The position numbers and the translations under genes were made by a program. A stretch of 64,000 bases of DNA, from positions 1,778,563 through 1,842,562 of the forward strand of contig CP011806.1 of NCBI GenBank assembly GCA_001664505.1, given 5' to 3'. The notes beneath the pieces were generated by a model. It made no database searches. It saw only the letters and a list, made by a program, of their open reading frames with translations, and was not told the DNA's origin. Origin of the DNA: Acidobacteria bacterium Mor1 (GTDB taxonomy: Bacteria > Acidobacteriota > Polarisedimenticolia > Polarisedimenticolales > Polarisedimenticolaceae). Below are positions 35,478 through 44,327 of the stretch, piece after piece (the first letter of the stretch is position 1; each line of letters begins with the position of its first letter).

Positions 35478-37841
35478 ATGAAGAATCATCCCCAAGCCGT
35501 TTACATTCTTTTACTTACCTGCCTAGTCTCCTCGGCGCCGGCCCTCGGCGATGACTGGCCGCAGTACCGGGGAACCCAACAGGAAGGCCGATCGAACGCC
35601 GGCGGTGTGTTCGACGACGACAGTTTCGGGCTGAGCCTTGCCTGGAAGCAGGGACTCGGCCGCGGGTACTCCTCGGTGCTCGCAGTTTCAGACAGGGTGA
35701 TCGCGACCTACGGCGATGGGGAAGCCAACTGGTTGGTGGCGATGGACGCCGCCGGCGGACGGCGCCTGTGGAGCTATCGCACCTCGGACTACTACCCGGC
35801 CCATACCGGGTCGGAAGGGGGCCCGAGCAGCACGCCGACCATCGACGGCGGAACGGTCTTCGGCGTCAGCCGCTACGGCAAGCTGTTCGCCCTCGATCTG
35901 GCCGACGGCAAGGAGCGCTGGGCACGCCAACTCGAGGATGGCCCGCTCTCGCGCACGCCCCACTACGGCTGGACCACGTCTCCGGTCATCGTCGGCGACC
36001 TCGTCGTCCTGCTGACCGGCGGAGATGCAGGACACTCGATCACCGCATTCGATCGCCGTAGCGGAGAGCCACGCTGGCATACCGGCGAAGGCAGCGTCAG
36101 CTACCAGACCCCCGCGATCCGCACCATCGGCGGACGAGAGCAACTGGTGGCGGTCAACGACCAGAAAATCATGGGCCTCAACCCGGAGAGCGGCGAGATT
36201 CTCTGGGAGCATGAGCACGGGACCTACATCGTGGAAGCCTTCGCTCAGCCGGTGACCATCGGCGAGAACCAGCTGCTGATCAACTCACTCCAGGAAGTCG
36301 TGGCCTATCGCATCGACCGCGAGGGAGATAGCTACACCGTTGAAGAGATGTGGCGGAACCGCAACCTGCGCTCCTCCTACGCCGTCCCGGTCGTCCACGA
36401 AGGGTCGGTCTTCGGACTCTCACGCAACATCCTTGTCTGCCTTGATGCGGCCAGCGGCGAGGTTCGCTGGAAGTCCCGCGAACCCGGAGCCCGGGGCCTG
36501 ATCCTCGTCGACGGGCATCTCCTGATTCTCGACCGCAACGGCGCCGTGGTGGTCGTCGAGGCCGCCGGCGACGCCTACCGTGAGCGCGCCCGCCAGGCGG
36601 TGTTCGAGCGGTACGGTCACGTCGCGCCGAGTTTTGCCAACGGGCGCATCTACGTGCGCAACGACGACGAGATCGCCGCCCTCGATGTGGTGGATTCCTC
36701 CAGCGGCGGCGACGACGGCAGGCCGGATCGCGAGTTGCTGGGACAGTTCGGGAAGTGGGTCGGCAGGACCGAACAGACTGAAGACCCGCAGGCCGCAGTC
36801 AACGCCTACCTGGAGCAACAGGAGACCCTGCCGGTAATCGAGGGGAACCTGGTGCACTTCCTCTACCAGGCTCAAGACGAGGCGGTGGCCATCTCCGGCA
36901 CCTTCCTCGAGTGGTGGGACCCGGTCCCGATGCATCGGGTCGCGGGCACCGACCTGTTCTTCCGCAGCATGAAGCTCGATCCCGACGCAGTCTGGGAGTA
37001 CAGCTTCCACCCGAACTTCGAGGGCCGAGCAGCCGACCCGCATAACCCTCACACCATCGGCTCGGCGTCCGAGCTCCGCATGCCGGGATGGAAGAGCCCC
37101 GAGCATATCGTCGAGAAGGAAGAAGGTAACGGGCGGCTCGACAGCTTCGAATTCCGCAGCGACGTGATGGACACCACCCAGCGAGTCCAACTGTGGCTTC
37201 CGCCGGGCTACGGCCGAGGCTCCGACCGCCACGGGGTCGTCTACGTCTACAACGGCGCGGGAGCGCTGCGGGTCGGGGAACTGAACCACACCCTGGACCA
37301 CATCGTGGGCTCCCGGGTAGCGCCGGTGATCGTGGTGTTCCTGCCCTGGCCCCGGGCTCTCGAGGAGTACGGCGGCGGCCGGTCCCCGGACCTGAACCGC
37401 ATGCTCGCCGAAGAACTGGTTCCGCACATCGACCGCAACTACCGCACGATCCCCGAACCGGCCTCCCGGGCTCTCGCGGGACCGGCCGAGGGAGGCATGC
37501 TGGCACTCTACGGCGCGCTGAAGCGCCCCGACGTCTTCGGCGCCGCGGCGGCCCAGGGCTCGAGCCTCCAGGTGGTCATCGCCGACGAGATCCTGCAGAT
37601 GATCGCCGCCACCGCAGCGTCCAAGCGGCCGAAGGTCTTCGTACAGTGGACCCCCAACGACCAGAAGTTCGGCGAAGGGGGTATCGACGCGGTGGAAGGC
37701 AGCCGCACGCTGTATGACGCGTTCAAGAAGGCGGGCTATGACCTGCACGGGGGCGAGCGCCCGGGGTCCCGCGGGTGGTCGACCTGGCGCGCCTACTACG
37801 ACGACATCATGGAGGCCTTCTTCCCGCTGGGAGACGACTAG
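35478..37841 (+). CDS. PQQ/BamB-like propeller fused to a degenerate esterase domain
   Basis: 787-aa exported protein. Signal peptide 1-24 (YILLLTCLVSSAPALG). Residues about 25-410 are a PQQ-type/BamB-like propeller (WPQYRGTQQEGRSN; repeated LFALDLADGKERWARQL, ITAFDRRSGEPRWHT, LVCLDAASGEVRWK). Residues 450-545 look like an immunoglobulin-like glycan or substrate domain (FLYQAQDEAVAISGTFLEWWDPVPM). The C-terminus (555-787) has the fold of the enterochelin/Fes-type esterases, but the nucleophile elbow reads LAGPAEGGM with Ala670 where Ser is expected, and the His position reads RGWSTW (Arg765) instead of HxWxxW. The esterase part is therefore probably a binding domain. Starts without a ribosome site. 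Confidence 0.85.
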   Translation: MKNHPQAVYILLLTCLVSSAPALGDDWPQYRGTQQEGRSNAGGVFDDDSFGLSLAWKQGLGRGYSSVLAVSDRVIATYGDGEANWLVAMDAAGGRRLWSYRTSDYYPAHTGSEGGPSSTPTIDGGTVFGVSRYGKLFALDLADGKERWARQLEDGPLSRTPHYGWTTSPVIVGDLVVLLTGGDAGHSITAFDRRSGEPRWHTGEGSVSYQTPAIRTIGGREQLVAVNDQKIMGLNPESGEILWEHEHGTYIVEAFAQPVTIGENQLLINSLQEVVAYRIDREGDSYTVEEMWRNRNLRSSYAVPVVHEGSVFGLSRNILVCLDAASGEVRWKSREPGARGLILVDGHLLILDRNGAVVVVEAAGDAYRERARQAVFERYGHVAPSFANGRIYVRNDDEIAALDVVDSSSGGDDGRPDRELLGQFGKWVGRTEQTEDPQAAVNAYLEQQETLPVIEGNLVHFLYQAQDEAVAISGTFLEWWDPVPMHRVAGTDLFFRSMKLDPDAVWEYSFHPNFEGRAADPHNPHTIGSASELRMPGWKSPEHIVEKEEGNGRLDSFEFRSDVMDTTQRVQLWLPPGYGRGSDRHGVVYVYNGAGALRVGELNHTLDHIVGSRVAPVIVVFLPWPRALEEYGGGRSPDLNRMLAEELVPHIDRNYRTIPEPASRALAGPAEGGMLALYGALKRPDVFGAAAAQGSSLQVVIADEILQMIAATAASKRPKVFVQWTPNDQKFGEGGIDAVEGSRTLYDAFKKAGYDLHGGERPGSRGWSTWRAYYDDIMEAFFPLGDD

Positions 37842-37849
37842 GGCGTTGA

Positions 37850-38152
37850 GTGCCAACCCCCGACGCGAAGGGCACCGTCGTGCAGGGTAGGTTGCTCGGA
37901 CCGATGAAGGTCATCTCGATCTTCGCTGCCTTCGCGTCGGTCGGGGTATTCGGCATCCTGTTGGGCGCAGCGTTGTGGGCGGCCGGCGAGCACACCGCCG
38001 GCCTCTGGATACTGGCGTTCGGCTTCGTCTACACGACGTTCCCCGCGACCCTGCTTGCGGCTCCCCTGTTCTGGAGCCTCGTTGACCGCCCCCGCCTTCA
38101 GCGAGCTTTCACCGAGTGGCTGCAAGAAATCGAAGCTCCGCAGCAGTCCTGA
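37850..38152 (+). CDS. Small two-helix membrane protein
   Basis: About 100 aa with two predicted membrane helices (VISIFAAFASVGVFGILLGAALWAAG and LWILAFGFVYTTFPATLLAAPLFW) and a short helical tail. Start uncertain: GTG at 37850 follows the preceding stop by 8 nt, while the ATG at 37904 (MKVISIF) begins just before the first helix. The close spacing suggests cotranscription with the preceding gene. No family recognised. Confidence 0.55.
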   Translation: MPTPDAKGTVVQGRLLGPMKVISIFAAFASVGVFGILLGAALWAAGEHTAGLWILAFGFVYTTFPATLLAAPLFWSLVDRPRLQRAFTEWLQEIEAPQQS

Positions 38153-38231
38153 CGGTTGGGGTTGCGAAGCGCCTCCCCAGCCCGTAATTCGGCATTTCGG
38201 GGCTGCCGGACAACCCCGGGGGAGGATTCCA

Positions 38232-38939
38232 ATGCTGGAGCTGCTGCTGTTTGCCGTTCTCGGCCTCGGCCAAAAAAGTCAGGTCGTGGACATGCCCGAG
38301 GTTCACGTCTCCTCGGTCAACGTCTACGGCGTGCGCACCACCGATCCTGAAGCGATCTGGCGCGCGATCCGCCTCGACCTGGGCGGCCCGGTGCCCAAGA
38401 CCGCACCGATTCAACGGCGGCTCGAATCGATCGACGGCGTGGACGGCGCCGATATCTCGGTCGTCCACGCCGGCTCCCAGGCCGCGGTGTTCATCGGTAT
38501 TCGAGAGAGCGCGAGGGTTCCCGGACCTCCGGCCGGATCCGACCCGCTGCTGGCGCGGCTCGCGTCCCACGAACTCAGCGATCGCTTCGCGGGGGCGAAG
38601 ATCCTGGCGCGGAATACTCGAGATCGGGATCCCGAGCTGCTCGGCTCGCTTCAGGCCCACTCGCTACCGAGCCTGTTGGAGATGGCCCGCTGGCACAGCC
38701 GGCGCCACGCCCGCTACTCCCTCGAGATCCTGGCCCGGGTCACCGGCGAGCGTGAATCGGATATCCAGGCCCGGCTCGAGAGCCTGCCTCGCGACCCCGA
38801 CGCCCAATGGCAGTGGCTCGAGGCCATCGAGGAGCGCCTCGCGGCTCACGAACGGTTCGTCAACGGCGAACTGGAGAACCCGCTCGGCGATCTGACCCGC
38901 ACGGTCAGCGGCGCCCCGCAGAAGAAGCGGGTGCTCTAG
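38232..38939 (+). CDS. Exported hypothetical protein with POTRA-like N-terminal part
   Basis: 235-aa protein with a short hydrophobic N-terminus (MLELLLFAVLGLG), probably a signal peptide. Residues 25-100 follow a POTRA-like pattern (SSVNVYGVRTTDPEAIWRAI, then QRRLESIDGVDGADISVV and AAVFIGIRE), known from outer-membrane assembly proteins. The rest is helical with HEAT-like pairs (SLPSLLEMARWHSRRHARYSLEIL). A role at the envelope is inferred; the family is not certain. Start ATG follows GGGGAGGA. A stem-loop (38981-39008) with an A6 loop lies after the gene and before the PadR operator. Confidence 0.55.
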   Translation: MLELLLFAVLGLGQKSQVVDMPEVHVSSVNVYGVRTTDPEAIWRAIRLDLGGPVPKTAPIQRRLESIDGVDGADISVVHAGSQAAVFIGIRESARVPGPPAGSDPLLARLASHELSDRFAGAKILARNTRDRDPELLGSLQAHSLPSLLEMARWHSRRHARYSLEILARVTGERESDIQARLESLPRDPDAQWQWLEAIEERLAAHERFVNGELENPLGDLTRTVSGAPQKKRVL

Positions 38940-38980
38940 CCTCCAGCCCCGCCGAGGCCACCCACCCACAGCCGAAATCA

Positions 38981-39008
38981 GGGGTTCCGCGAAAAAATCG
39001 CGGGCCCC
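38981..39008. terminator. Stem-loop between two operons
   Basis: GGGG...CCGCG and CGCGG...CCCC form a two-part stem with a small internal loop and an AAAAAAT apical loop. It lies 41 nt after the POTRA-like gene and ahead of the PadR promoter region; a terminator role is likely but there is no T-run. Confidence 0.4.
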
Positions 39009-39034
39009 GTCCTGCGCCTGTTAATCCATCGGAC

Positions 39035-39060
39035 TATACCGCGTATATATACCGAGTATC
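39035..39060 (+). promoter_or_regulatory. Tandem palindromic operator for the PadR gene
   Basis: Two abutting copies of TATAC-N3-GTAT[AC]: TATACCGCGTATA (39035-39047, perfect) and TATACCGAGTATC (39048-39060, one mismatch), with a 13-nt period. The pair lies 20 nt before the PadR ATG, in an AT-rich island. It suits binding by PadR dimers and autoregulation of the downstream operon. Confidence 0.7.
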
Positions 39061-39080
39061 TAATCCGATGGAGGCGAGGA

Positions 39081-39629
39081 ATGAGTGTTCGCAACAGCCT
39101 GCTGGCCCTGATCGCGGCTCAGCCGGCCCACGGCTACGGCCTGAAATCCGAGTTCGAGAGCTCAACCGCCGGCGAATGGCCGCTCAACGCCGGTCAGGTC
39201 TACACGACCCTTTCCCGCCTCGAACGTGACGGCCTGATCATCCCTGCCGGAGACTCCGGCTCCCGAGGTGAGGCCGGCGAGCTGGATCGACGCGCCTGGG
39301 AGGTCACCGCCGAAGGCCGCGAGGCCTTGGCCCGCTGGTTCGATACGCCGGTGGAGAACCGCTCTCCCCGAGACGAAGTGGTCATCAAGGTGCTGGTGGC
39401 CATCGCCACACGGCAGGCGAACCTGCGCCAGGTGCTGCAGACCCAGCGCTCGGCGACCATGAAGCGTCTGCAGGAATACACCCGCCACAAGATCGAAGCC
39501 GATCCCGACGAACAACTCGCGTGGCTGCTGTTGCTGGACGCGATGATCCTGCGCGCCGACGCCGAGATTCGCTGGCTCGACCTCTGCGAACAACGCCTGA
39601 AGCAACTGGACGAGGAGCGAGGGTCATGA
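39081..39629 (+). CDS. PadR-family transcriptional regulator
   Basis: 182-aa winged-helix repressor. The N-terminal PadR domain has LLALIAAQPAHGYGLKSEFE, WPLNAGQVYTTLSRLERDGLI (recognition helix) and RRAWEVTAEGREALARWF (wing). The C-terminal half is the helical dimerisation domain (VLQTQRSATMKRLQEYT). Probably represses its own operon through the tandem TATAC-N3-GTATA sites just upstream. First gene of a four-gene operon: its TGA overlaps the ABC ATPase ATG. The usual logic is that the regulator releases the transporter when a toxic compound binds it; the effector is unknown. Confidence 0.93.
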   Translation: MSVRNSLLALIAAQPAHGYGLKSEFESSTAGEWPLNAGQVYTTLSRLERDGLIIPAGDSGSRGEAGELDRRAWEVTAEGREALARWFDTPVENRSPRDEVVIKVLVAIATRQANLRQVLQTQRSATMKRLQEYTRHKIEADPDEQLAWLLLLDAMILRADAEIRWLDLCEQRLKQLDEERGS

Positions 39630-40360
39630 TCGCCGAGGTGGTCACTCAGGAACCTGTCCTGCAATTCGAAGGAGTCAGCCGGGTTCACGGCAGCGGGCCG
39701 ACCGCGGTGCGCGCACTGGGTCCGGTCAGTTTCAAGATCCGCAGTGGAGAGCTCGTCGCGATCATGGGGCCCTCGGGTTCCGGCAAATCCACCCTGCTCT
39801 CTCTTGCAGGGGCGCTCGATGTTCCCAGCAGCGGAACCGTACGGCTCAACGGCAGAGACCTGGCCAACCGCAACCCCGCGGAACTTTCTCAGCTACGCCG
39901 TCGAACGGTCGGCTTCGTCTTCCAGGAACTCAACCTGCTTCCGGGCCTGACCGCCGTCGAGAACGTCCGCCTTCCTCTGGAGCTGGACGGTCACCCGCTC
40001 GGCGACGCTCACCAGAGGGCTCTGGAAGAACTGAGCCACGTCGGCCTCAGGGACCTCGCAGATCGCTTCCCCGACAACCTCTCCGGCGGCGAACAACAGC
40101 GGGTCGCCATTGCCCGCGCGTTTGTCGGCCCCCGTTCTCTGTTGCTGGCTGATGAACCGACGGGCGCCCTCGATTCGGTCACCGGCGAGTCGGTCGTGCG
40201 GCTCCTCAAGAAGCAGTGTGCATTGGGCCGCACGGTGGTGATCGTGACCCACGACGCCGCACATGCGGGCTGGGCCGACCGGGTGCTCTACCTACGGGAC
40301 GGTGAGATCGTCGACGAAACCGTTGCCTCCACGGCCGGTGCGGGGGGAATCGAATCGTGA
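39626..40360 (+). CDS. ABC transporter ATPase (MacB/LolD type)
   Basis: 244-aa nucleotide-binding subunit. Walker A MGPSGSGKST (47-56), Q-loop VFQELNLLPGL, signature LSGGEQQRVAIARA, Walker B LLLADEPTGALD and His switch VTHD are intact. The N-terminal form (FEGVSRVHGSGPTAVRALGPVSF) is typical of ATPases that pair with FtsX-like permeases in efflux or lipoprotein export. Overlaps PadR (ATGA) and the permease (GTGA), so it is tightly coupled with both. Energises the permease encoded next. Confidence 0.95.
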   Translation: MIAEVVTQEPVLQFEGVSRVHGSGPTAVRALGPVSFKIRSGELVAIMGPSGSGKSTLLSLAGALDVPSSGTVRLNGRDLANRNPAELSQLRRRTVGFVFQELNLLPGLTAVENVRLPLELDGHPLGDAHQRALEELSHVGLRDLADRFPDNLSGGEQQRVAIARAFVGPRSLLLADEPTGALDSVTGESVVRLLKKQCALGRTVVIVTHDAAHAGWADRVLYLRDGEIVDETVASTAGAGGIES

Positions 40361-42828
40361 AACCTCTGTCCGGACTACGCGCCCTGACCGCCCTGCTGCG
40401 GGTCGAGCGCCGGCAGTTGCTCAAGAACCGCTGGCGCTCCCTGCTGGTGCTCGGACTGGTGGCGATCCCCGTCGGTGCCATGGTCGCCGGCTCAACCCTC
40501 GCCCGCATCAGCCAACGGACGCCGGCGGAGAACCAGGCTTCGATCCTGGGCACGGCGGATCTGCGCATCGACGGAGTGGAACACTGGGAAGACAGGGAAC
40601 GGGCACTCGCCGGGCTCCCGTCGACAGCCCGCACCCTCGAGGGCTATCACGGCTACGAACAGGTCGGCGTGCCGGGCCGCAATCTTCGCGCTCGGTTCTG
40701 GGCATTCCCTCCAGATTCAGCGCCGCTCAGCGAACCCGACGGCCTGGCGGCGGGATTGCTGCTCATGGCCGGGGGACGCGCACCGCGGAACGCCGGGGAG
40801 GTCGCGCTCTCCCGGGCGCTGCTCGACGGGCTCGGAGTCGCCGTCGGCGACGAGGTCACCCTCTCCTACGGCCGCCCGCGCCGCATCACCGGCATCGTGG
40901 TCGACCCGGAAGATCTTGCGCTGCCCCTGATCCTGCGCACACCAGCGGCGGTGGAGCTCCCGGCCACCGCGTTTCTGCTGGCACAACTCGATGGCTCCAT
41001 AGAAGCCACGTCCGAGAACGTGGCGGCCGACGCCGAGCGGATTGCCACCGAACTACGTCAGGCCGAGCTGACGGTCCGTACGCGCGGTGACGCGGCGGCC
41101 AGCGATCCCTTTGCGGCACTGTTCGTGTTCGCCCTCGGCGTCATCGGCCTGTTCGAGTCCTCGCTGGTGATCTCGGCCGCCTTTGCCGTCGGCCTGCGCC
41201 GCCGCCAGGTCGAGATCGGGCTGCTGGGCGCCAACGGCGCCACGCGCGGTGGAATCACCCGGGCGTTGCTGGCCTCCGCCGGCGGGATCGCGCTTCTTGG
41301 CGGGGTCATCGGCACCCTCCTGGGGGTCCTCGCTGCTCTTGCCGTTCATCCGTGGCTCGACGGCCTCACCAACAGACTCTGCGGTCCGTTCGAGTTCGGC
41401 CCCGGCCAGGCGGTCGGCCCCGTGGTGCTCGGCATCCTCGCGGCGGTCCTGGCCGCGGTGTTGCCGGCGCGGGCCGCCGCACGGCTGGGCATCCGCGAAG
41501 CGCTCTCCGGCCGTCGCCCGACGGCGGCGCGCTCTCGCATCTGGCTCCTGCTCGGTGCAACCCTCGTCGCGCTTTCTCTTGCCCTACTACTCGTGCCCGA
41601 GGAAGGCTCCCTGCTCCTCGGCCTGGCCGTCGTACTCGGCCCGATTCTCGGCATCGTCGGTTTCGGAGCCTGTGCCCCCTGGCTGCTGGACGGCCTGGCC
41701 CGCAAGGCGGCACCGCTGCCGCTGCCCTGGCGGTTGGCGATTCGCGACGCCGGGCGCTTCCGCGAACGCAACGGCGCGGTGGTCACGGCGATCCTCGCCG
41801 GAATGTGTATGAGCATCACCATCGCGGCCCTGGTCGGAGGTCTCGAACAAGCGCTGGCCGATTTTCCACAGCCCTACCGGGACGACCAGCTCTGGATCGA
41901 GGGGCCCGACGCAGAGGCTGCGGCCAGGCGGATCGCCGCCGAGCTCCCATCGATCGCCGTCACGCCCCTGGTGGCCGCGTACACCCATGGGGAGCCGGTT
42001 CGCTGGCAGACCGAAGCCGAAGCATTCACCCACAAGTCTCCCTGGATCGCCGTCGGCGACATGGAGGTCGCTCGCGTGCTCGGGTCGGCGACGGCCGCGC
42101 CGGCGTTACGGCGTGGAGAGCTGGTCTCTCTGGACTCGAGTGGGGACGAGGTCCCATCGGATATCCGGTTGAACTCGTGGGTCGATGGTCGCGAACTCCC
42201 GCTTCCGAAGGTGTCCTCCTCTGCGACCGGGCAGAACGTGCGCGAACCGGCATTCCTGGTCGGCGCCGCCCTGGTCGAGGAACGAGGCTGGGCAATCGGG
42301 CCGCCGCCCAGCCATACGCTCGTCCCCTGGGTGGTGCGCCTGGATGCGCCGGTGCGCCCCGACCAGTTGGCTCGTGCACAGCAGATCGCGGCAGAACAGA
42401 TCCGCACAACCGTCGATGCCGGCCTGCTCCAGGGCAATAACTTCGACCAGGCGTTCTACGCCGTGCTGTTGATCTGCATGGCCACCGGGCTGGTCATCGT
42501 GCTGATCGCCACCGCGCTATCCTCCGCCGAGTCCGCCCCCGACGAACACATCCTGCACACCGTCGGAGCGGCCCCGTCGGTACTCCGCGGGCACGTCGCC
42601 GCCCGCGCCGGGTACCTGACCCTGCTTGGCTGCACACTCGCGGTACCGGCCGGGTTGATCGTTGCCGCCGCCCTCGCCGGCGCCGTGAATTTCCCGTTGC
42701 CTTTCGTGGTGCCCTGGGCGGGAGTCCTGATCGTCATGGCCGGTTTCCCCGCCCTGGTGTTCAGCGTGACGTGGGTGTTGTCCTGGTTCGGACGTCAGGC
42801 CCGAAGCCTGCGGTTCTCCACCTCATGA
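40357..42828 (+). CDS. FtsX-like ABC transporter permease
   Basis: 823-aa inner-membrane permease. One N-terminal helix, a large periplasmic region (about 55-250), a block of helices (250-420 with AAVLAAVLPARAAARLGIREALSGRRP, the FtsX-family ending), further helices, a second periplasmic domain (480-680) and four C-terminal helices. This two-module layout matches long FtsX permeases of the MacB-like mechanotransmission class. GTG start overlapping the ATPase stop. Its substrate could be a lipid, peptide or antimicrobial; the operon partner peptidase hints at peptide handling, but that is inference. Confidence 0.9.
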   Translation: MKPLSGLRALTALLRVERRQLLKNRWRSLLVLGLVAIPVGAMVAGSTLARISQRTPAENQASILGTADLRIDGVEHWEDRERALAGLPSTARTLEGYHGYEQVGVPGRNLRARFWAFPPDSAPLSEPDGLAAGLLLMAGGRAPRNAGEVALSRALLDGLGVAVGDEVTLSYGRPRRITGIVVDPEDLALPLILRTPAAVELPATAFLLAQLDGSIEATSENVAADAERIATELRQAELTVRTRGDAAASDPFAALFVFALGVIGLFESSLVISAAFAVGLRRRQVEIGLLGANGATRGGITRALLASAGGIALLGGVIGTLLGVLAALAVHPWLDGLTNRLCGPFEFGPGQAVGPVVLGILAAVLAAVLPARAAARLGIREALSGRRPTAARSRIWLLLGATLVALSLALLLVPEEGSLLLGLAVVLGPILGIVGFGACAPWLLDGLARKAAPLPLPWRLAIRDAGRFRERNGAVVTAILAGMCMSITIAALVGGLEQALADFPQPYRDDQLWIEGPDAEAAARRIAAELPSIAVTPLVAAYTHGEPVRWQTEAEAFTHKSPWIAVGDMEVARVLGSATAAPALRRGELVSLDSSGDEVPSDIRLNSWVDGRELPLPKVSSSATGQNVREPAFLVGAALVEERGWAIGPPPSHTLVPWVVRLDAPVRPDQLARAQQIAAEQIRTTVDAGLLQGNNFDQAFYAVLLICMATGLVIVLIATALSSAESAPDEHILHTVGAAPSVLRGHVAARAGYLTLLGCTLAVPAGLIVAAALAGAVNFPLPFVVPWAGVLIVMAGFPALVFSVTWVLSWFGRQARSLRFSTS

Positions 42829-42839
42829 GGAGCAAGACG

Positions 42840-44327
42840 ATGCACGGACTTCTAACTGCCGGGCGCATCCTGGCCTGGCCGCTGCTCGCCGCCGCGATCC
42901 TCTCCGGCGCCCCGCTCGCCGGCGAAACAAGCGGGATCCGCTGGGAGGACTACACCGGCCGCGGGTTTCGCAACGCGCCGCTAGAGGGAGAGTTGGGCCG
43001 GCTGCGGGTGCCCGTGTTCCACCGAGAGCCGACCGGCGACACCATCGACCTCGCGTTCGTGCGCTTCCGCACCACCCATCCCGACCCGGGACCACCGATC
43101 GTCTTTCTGGCGGGAGGGCCCGGCGGTTCCGGCATCGAGGCTGCGGCACTCATGGCCAGCCATCCGCAGATCCGGTTGCTCGAGCACGCCGACGTGATCG
43201 GCATGGACCAACGCGGCACCGGCCTGACGCGCCCCGATCTCAGCGAGCCCGGATGGATCGAGACGCTCCCTTTCGACGAGCCGATCGACCGGGGGAAGCT
43301 CGCCGCCGCCGCCGCCCGGGCGGCGGCCCGAACCTCGGATCACTGGACCCGGGCCGGCGTCAACCTGGATGCCTACAACAGCGTGGAGAGCGCAGACGAC
43401 CTCGACACACTCCGCCGGGAGCTGGGTCTCGAAAAGATCGTTCTGTACGGGACGAGCTACGGATCCCACCTGGGCCTGGCGTACTTGCGGCGCCATGGGT
43501 CCCACGTGGAACGCGCCGTTCTTACCAAGGTCGAGGGACCGAACCACACCTGGAAGTTGCCCGGGACCGTACAGACCGCGCTACGACAGGCACACGCCCT
43601 CGCAGTCACCGACCCATCGCTTTCCGAACGAGCTCGGGACCTGACCGGAATGCTGCGGTCGCTTCTGTCCGAACTCGATCAGCGCCCCGTGGAACTCCCG
43701 GCCGACGACGACGGTGAGGCGGTGCTCATCGGCTCCCTCGATCTACAGGTAGCCGTCTCCCGCGCATTGGCAGCGGCCCGGGACATCGAGCAACTGCCCG
43801 GAATGCTCGAGACGTTCCTCGATGGTGACTGGACCGCCCTCGGCCCGACGGCCCGCGATCTTCGTCGCGTCAGTTTTCTCCCGATGCCGCTGATGATGGA
43901 CTGCGCGTCAGGCGCCACTCCCGAGCGCCGGCAGCGCATCGCCCGGGAGACCGGCGACGCGAACAACCTTCTGGGTGACGCGATCTACGCGCCGCTCTAT
44001 CCCGAAGCCTGCCGGGCGGCGGGAGCCCCGGATCTGGGAGACGAATTTCGGCAACCCTTCGAGACCTCGGCCCCCACCCTCTTCGTCAGCGGCACCCTCG
44101 ATATTCGGACACCTCCGTCCAACGTGGAGGAACTGCTCCCGGGATTCAGCCGGGGCATCCACGTCGTCGTGCGAAACGCGGGGCACCCCGCCCGTGAGTT
44201 GATGTCTCGAGAGTACCGCGACCTGCTGCAGGCCTTCCTGCGCGGAGAGGCGGTAGAAGACTGCACGATTCAACTACCCGAGCCGATCTTTTCCCGCCCT
44301 CCGGATGAAGCCGAGACGTCCGACTAG
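42840..44327 (+). CDS. Exported alpha/beta-hydrolase (prolyl aminopeptidase / TAP-like)
   Basis: 495-aa serine peptidase-type hydrolase with a signal peptide (AGRILAWPLLAAAILSGAPLA). Oxyanion strand PIVFLAGGPGGSG, DQRGTGLTRPDL, nucleophile YGTSYGSHLGLAYL (S33-type elbow), Asp in LFVSGTLDIRTPPSN and His in VVRNAGHPA. The TAP-like C-terminal segment is present. The ATG at 42840 has GAGGAG 7 nt upstream and I chose it; an ATG at 42825 overlapping the permease stop (ATGA) adds five residues. Last gene of the PadR-ABC operon. Its stop shares CTAG with the convergent MOSC gene. Confidence 0.88.
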   Translation: MHGLLTAGRILAWPLLAAAILSGAPLAGETSGIRWEDYTGRGFRNAPLEGELGRLRVPVFHREPTGDTIDLAFVRFRTTHPDPGPPIVFLAGGPGGSGIEAAALMASHPQIRLLEHADVIGMDQRGTGLTRPDLSEPGWIETLPFDEPIDRGKLAAAAARAAARTSDHWTRAGVNLDAYNSVESADDLDTLRRELGLEKIVLYGTSYGSHLGLAYLRRHGSHVERAVLTKVEGPNHTWKLPGTVQTALRQAHALAVTDPSLSERARDLTGMLRSLLSELDQRPVELPADDDGEAVLIGSLDLQVAVSRALAAARDIEQLPGMLETFLDGDWTALGPTARDLRRVSFLPMPLMMDCASGATPERRQRIARETGDANNLLGDAIYAPLYPEACRAAGAPDLGDEFRQPFETSAPTLFVSGTLDIRTPPSNVEELLPGFSRGIHVVVRNAGHPARELMSREYRDLLQAFLRGEAVEDCTIQLPEPIFSRPPDEAETSD

